37,611 nucleotides of DNA from an uncultured Ruminococcus sp. (GTDB taxonomy: Bacteria; Bacillota; Clostridia; Oscillospirales; Acutalibacteraceae), in contig CACWTQ010000001.1 in NCBI GenBank assembly GCA_902763835.1, positions 1-37,611 on the forward strand, read 5' to 3'. A program made the position numbers and the translations under genes. The notes under the pieces are model-generated. The model searched no databases, had not been told where the DNA came from, and saw only the letters and a program-made list of their open reading frames with translations. Below are positions 35,811 to 37,611 of the stretch, in pieces (the stretch's first letter is position 1; each line of letters starts with the position of its first letter).

Positions 35811-36329
35811 TCACTTTGTCGGCTTCGGGGCAAGGAACATGAGCATATTACGTCCTTCGAGCTTAGGCGGTTTTTCCACTACCGCTGTTTCAGCACAAGC
35901 CTGTGAAAATCTGTTCATAATTTCCGTGCCGAGTTCGGGGTGACCCATTTCTCTTCCACGGAATCGGATTGAAACCTTAACCTTATCACCTTTAGAGATA
36001 AACTTCAAAGCGTGGTTAAGCTTAGTGTTAAAATCGTGAGTATCGATATTGAGGGAAAGTCTGACCTCTTTGGTATCGACAATCTTCTGATTTTTCCTCT
36101 TTTCTTTTTCTCTTCTTGCCTGTTCAAAACGATATTTTCCGTAATCCATAATCTTGCACACAGGCGGTTTTGCGTTCGGAGAAATCATAACCAAATCAAG
36201 ATTTTTTTCCGCTGCAATCTTCAAAGCCTGAGATGAAGACATAATACCCAACTGCGAACCGTCCGAGCCAATGACTCTAAGTTCTTTTTCTCGAATCTCC
36301 TCATTGATGAGATGTTCCTTGTTGCTAAT
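35811..36329 (-). CDS. infC: Translation initiation factor IF-3
   Basis: 172 residues starting at ATT (36327-36329), the rare start codon kept in infC genes across bacteria; GGAGG lies 9 bases upstream and translation reads [20 protein letters not shown], the normal N-terminus. An ATG at 36251 would lose that N-terminal helix region. N-terminal domain 1-75, basic linker [21 protein letters not shown]-terminal domain with [43 protein letters not shown]-3 checks start-codon pairing on the 30S subunit and discriminates against codons like its own ATT. Confidence 0.97.
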   Translation of the reverse strand: MSNKEHLINEEIREKELRVIGSDGSQLGIMSSSQALKIAAEKNLDLVMISPNAKPPVCKIMDYGKYRFEQARREKEKRKNQKIVDTKEVRLSLNIDTHDFNTKLNHALKFISKGDKVKVSIRFRGREMGHPELGTEIMNRFSQACAETAVVEKPPKLEGRNMLMFLAPKPTK

Positions 36330-36357
36330 TGTTAAGCACCTCCAACCGAAATATCAA

Positions 36358-36500
36358 TAAAAAATGCAGACGAAAAACCGTCTGCTGCACAACACTACAT
36401 ATTCTCCGCTCTTAATACTAAGCAGAGATTACGTTAAAGTATTGACCCGTGCAGACGACACCCCACAGGTGAAAGCGTTAAACGCCTTGCTTTATTGTTC
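36358..36500 (-). promoter_or_regulatory. L20-type leader RNA with attenuator
   Basis: The 5' leader of infC-rpmI-rplT. The terminator is a 7-bp stem GCAGACG/CGTCTGC followed by ATTTTTTATT (36358-36385). An upstream CGTCTGCAC (36449-36457) can pair instead with GTGCAGCAGACGG (36378-36390), which overlaps the terminator's 5' arm, so the two folds exclude each other. In Bacillus, L20 binding to such a leader favours termination. The Rfam L20 leader is the expected match. Confidence 0.85.
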
Positions 36501-36506
36501 TTTTAC

Positions 36507-36535
36507 ATTTTAACATCATTTTTAAATTTTGTCAA
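36507..36535 (-). promoter_or_regulatory. Promoter of infC-rpmI-rplT
   Basis: TTGACA (36530-36535), 17-base spacer and TAAAAT (36507-36512) on the minus strand; start near 36500, at the top of the leader RNA. Between here and the next gene (36536-36663) I see nothing further. Confidence 0.88.
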
Positions 36536-36663
36536 TACCTATTTTGAAATTTCTTCCGATATTTTACGGAGATACTATTATATATACGCAGAAATTTTTG
36601 ATATATGCAAAATCAAATACAGGCACAGACAGAAATCCGCACCCGTATCATACAATAAATTTT

Positions 36664-37272
36664 TTATCTTGTCAATCTCTTTTTGCAGTTGGTTGTTTTA
36701 TCGCAGTGAGGACATTTAAGCTTTCTGGTTGTCAAACCATGTGTTGTGAAAATGTATTCCTTTGTGCTTGGGACGAAACGTTTGCCGCAGCTTCTGCATT
36801 CAAATGTTCCGGTATCGACATCAATCGCAACAACAATTCCTATACTTGCCGAAACAATAACCGAACCGAACACAATCAAAAATATTCTTAAAGAAGTTGC
36901 AATATCTTCAAGCATTCCCGCAAGCATAACACAAAGAAACAACGTTAAAACGCCCATACAAGCCACAACAACCTCAATTACAAGTTTCTTCTTGTTTTCT
37001 TCTCTCTCTCTAACAAGTTCCATAATATTTTCCTCCGCTTTCTCCCTATAATCTTTCTTGGGGATTTTCTCACCCGACAGCAATTCATTGACGCTTATTC
37101 CAAGCTCCTCACAAAGCGGCAGCATAAGCGACACCTCTGGCAAACCCTTTCCGCACTCCCACTTTGAAACGGTTTTGTCGCTTATCAAAAACTTATCGGC
37201 AAGCTGTCTTTGGGTAAGTTTTTTTTCTTTTCTCAACTGAGCAATAAACTGACCAATTTTAACCTGATCCAC
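36664..37272 (-). CDS. XRE-family regulator with membrane segments and zinc ribbon
   Basis: 202 residues from GTG (37270-37272), chosen because AAGGAGG lies 10 bases upstream; a TTG eight codons earlier would include that site. Residues 5-65 are a helix-turn-helix of the XRE type (IGQFIAQLRKEKKLTQRQLADKF, KTVSKWECGKGLP). Then a charged helix (70-95), hydrophobic segments at about 97-118 and 128-150, and a zinc ribbon with CRSC at 159-162 and CPHC at 187-190. It is a membrane-tethered DNA-binding protein by layout; signal and targets are unknown. Promoter directly upstream; faces no other gene in the window. Confidence 0.85.
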   Translation of the reverse strand: MDQVKIGQFIAQLRKEKKLTQRQLADKFLISDKTVSKWECGKGLPEVSLMLPLCEELGISVNELLSGEKIPKKDYREKAEENIMELVREREENKKKLVIEVVVACMGVLTLFLCVMLAGMLEDIATSLRIFLIVFGSVIVSASIGIVVAIDVDTGTFECRSCGKRFVPSTKEYIFTTHGLTTRKLKCPHCDKTTNCKKRLTR

Positions 37273-37298
37273 TTTTCGGAATCCTCCTTTCTGCAACT

Positions 37299-37327
37299 AT
37301 TATATAATTAAACCTAAAAAAATCCAA
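37299..37327 (-). promoter_or_regulatory. Promoter of the XRE regulator gene
   Basis: TTGGAT (37322-37327), 17-base spacer and perfect TATAAT (37299-37304) on the minus strand. The start of transcription would be only a few bases before the ribosome-binding site. Confidence 0.75.
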
Positions 37328-37391
37328 CCCACGCACCGTAGAATACGCATAAAAAGCCACTCAACGCAGCGTATACAATAAATATTTTCAC

Positions 37392-37411
37392 AAAAAGCAG
37401 CCGCAAGGCTG
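37392..37411 (-). terminator. Small terminator for a gene beyond the right edge
   Basis: CAGCC/GGCTG stem with a TTGC loop followed by CTTTTTG on the minus strand. It insulates the XRE gene from minus-strand transcription entering from the right. Confidence 0.6.
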
Positions 37412-37444
37412 TTCAAAAAAATTAATCTTTATTCTTTAAAATGG

Positions 37445-37503
37445 CTTATTCCCGACAACAATGCTGCTGCCGGGAATAAGTCGAAAGGAGAAACATGAAA
37501 TAA
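37445..37503 (+). other. Hairpin, ribosome-binding site and aborted start codon
   Basis: A perfect 10-bp stem CTTATTCCCG/CGGGAATAAG (37445-37480) is followed by AAAGGAG and ATG AAA TAA (37495-37503). The start signals look genuine, but the frame stops after two codons and family A copy A4 begins 12 bases later. It may be the start of a gene destroyed by the repeat, or the hairpin may simply be a terminator for a gene to the right. Confidence 0.35.
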
Positions 37504-37514
37504 AGAAAACACCG

Positions 37515-37611
37515 TAAGGAACTGTTGGGAAATAAGTTGAACAATTTAGACGCAGGATAATTTGTTCTGTGTTAGGCACAACACCGCAGGAATACTGACG
37601 TATTTCAAGGT
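37515..37611. repeat. Family A MITE-like repeat, copy A4 (cut by the window edge)
   Basis: Left half of an element: TAAGGAACTGT end, then a region nearly identical (inverted) to A2, then at 37584-37610 the hairpin module with arms AATAC/GTATT. The last 28 bases of the window equal bases 4-31. Confidence 0.8.

Overview
The window looks like a chromosomal segment of an anaerobic gut or rumen Firmicute of the Oscillospiraceae/Ruminococcaceae type (Ruminococcus- or Eubacterium siraeum-like). Four things point there: AT-rich intergenic DNA with consensus sigma-A promoters, a sporulation gene (yunB), a secreted papain-like protease that ends in a dockerin, and Firmicute-style operons (dprA-topA-trmFO, plsX-rnc-smc-ftsY, infC-rpmI-rplT, yhbY-nadD/yqeK-rsfS-leuS). 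This placement is inference; there is no rRNA to anchor it. Every convincing gene is on the minus strand, so the text below reads from high to low coordinates. There is no CRISPR array, transposase, phage gene or plasmid gene.  Right part (about 20-37.6 kb): an XRE regulator with two membrane segments and a zinc ribbon; infC-rpmI-rplT behind a textbook promoter and an L20-type attenuator, with infC starting at ATT; a small membrane protein and a SpoU rRNA methylase; dprA and topA-trmFO-plsX-rnc-radical SAM; a broken acetyltransferase gene; then smc-ftsY-rdgB. Middle (about 10-19.4 kb): yhbY, a nadD-yqeK fusion, rsfS and leuS; rpsU; two unknown small genes, one with a C7 frameshift; a radical SAM gene, aroQ, a proline peptidase, efp and a CD1247-like zinc-ribbon gene. 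Left part (1-10 kb): yunB, a small membrane protein, the dockerin protease, gdhA, and a cassette of two WYL-domain regulators plus a slipin.  The most unusual content is a dense population of small non-coding repeats. Family A is MITE-like, with GGAACTGT/ACAGTTCC ends (4 copies or parts). Family B is a bipartite hairpin element built on GTGAAG/CTTCAC with CCCGACC edges and a second short hairpin (nine half-units). Family C is about 130-180 bp, in two copies that bracket dprA. Both A and B carry a hairpin whose arms differ from copy to copy but remain complementary, so the fold rather than the sequence is kept. The families are nested (A3 inside a B unit, C1 inside another B unit), and they repeatedly abut or form the 3' ends of genes (slipin, WYL protein, DprA, the CD1247-like gene, the GNAT remnant). 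The two window ends are halves of a family A element that share 28 identical bases.  The WYL-WYL cassette appears to be driven by a perfect consensus promoter followed by an 18-codon leader ORF and a family A copy. This leader, the repeat families and the unknown WYL/slipin cassette are the best candidates for undescribed biology. The other genes are ordinary core functions in translation, chromosome maintenance, tRNA/rRNA modification and phospholipid synthesis.
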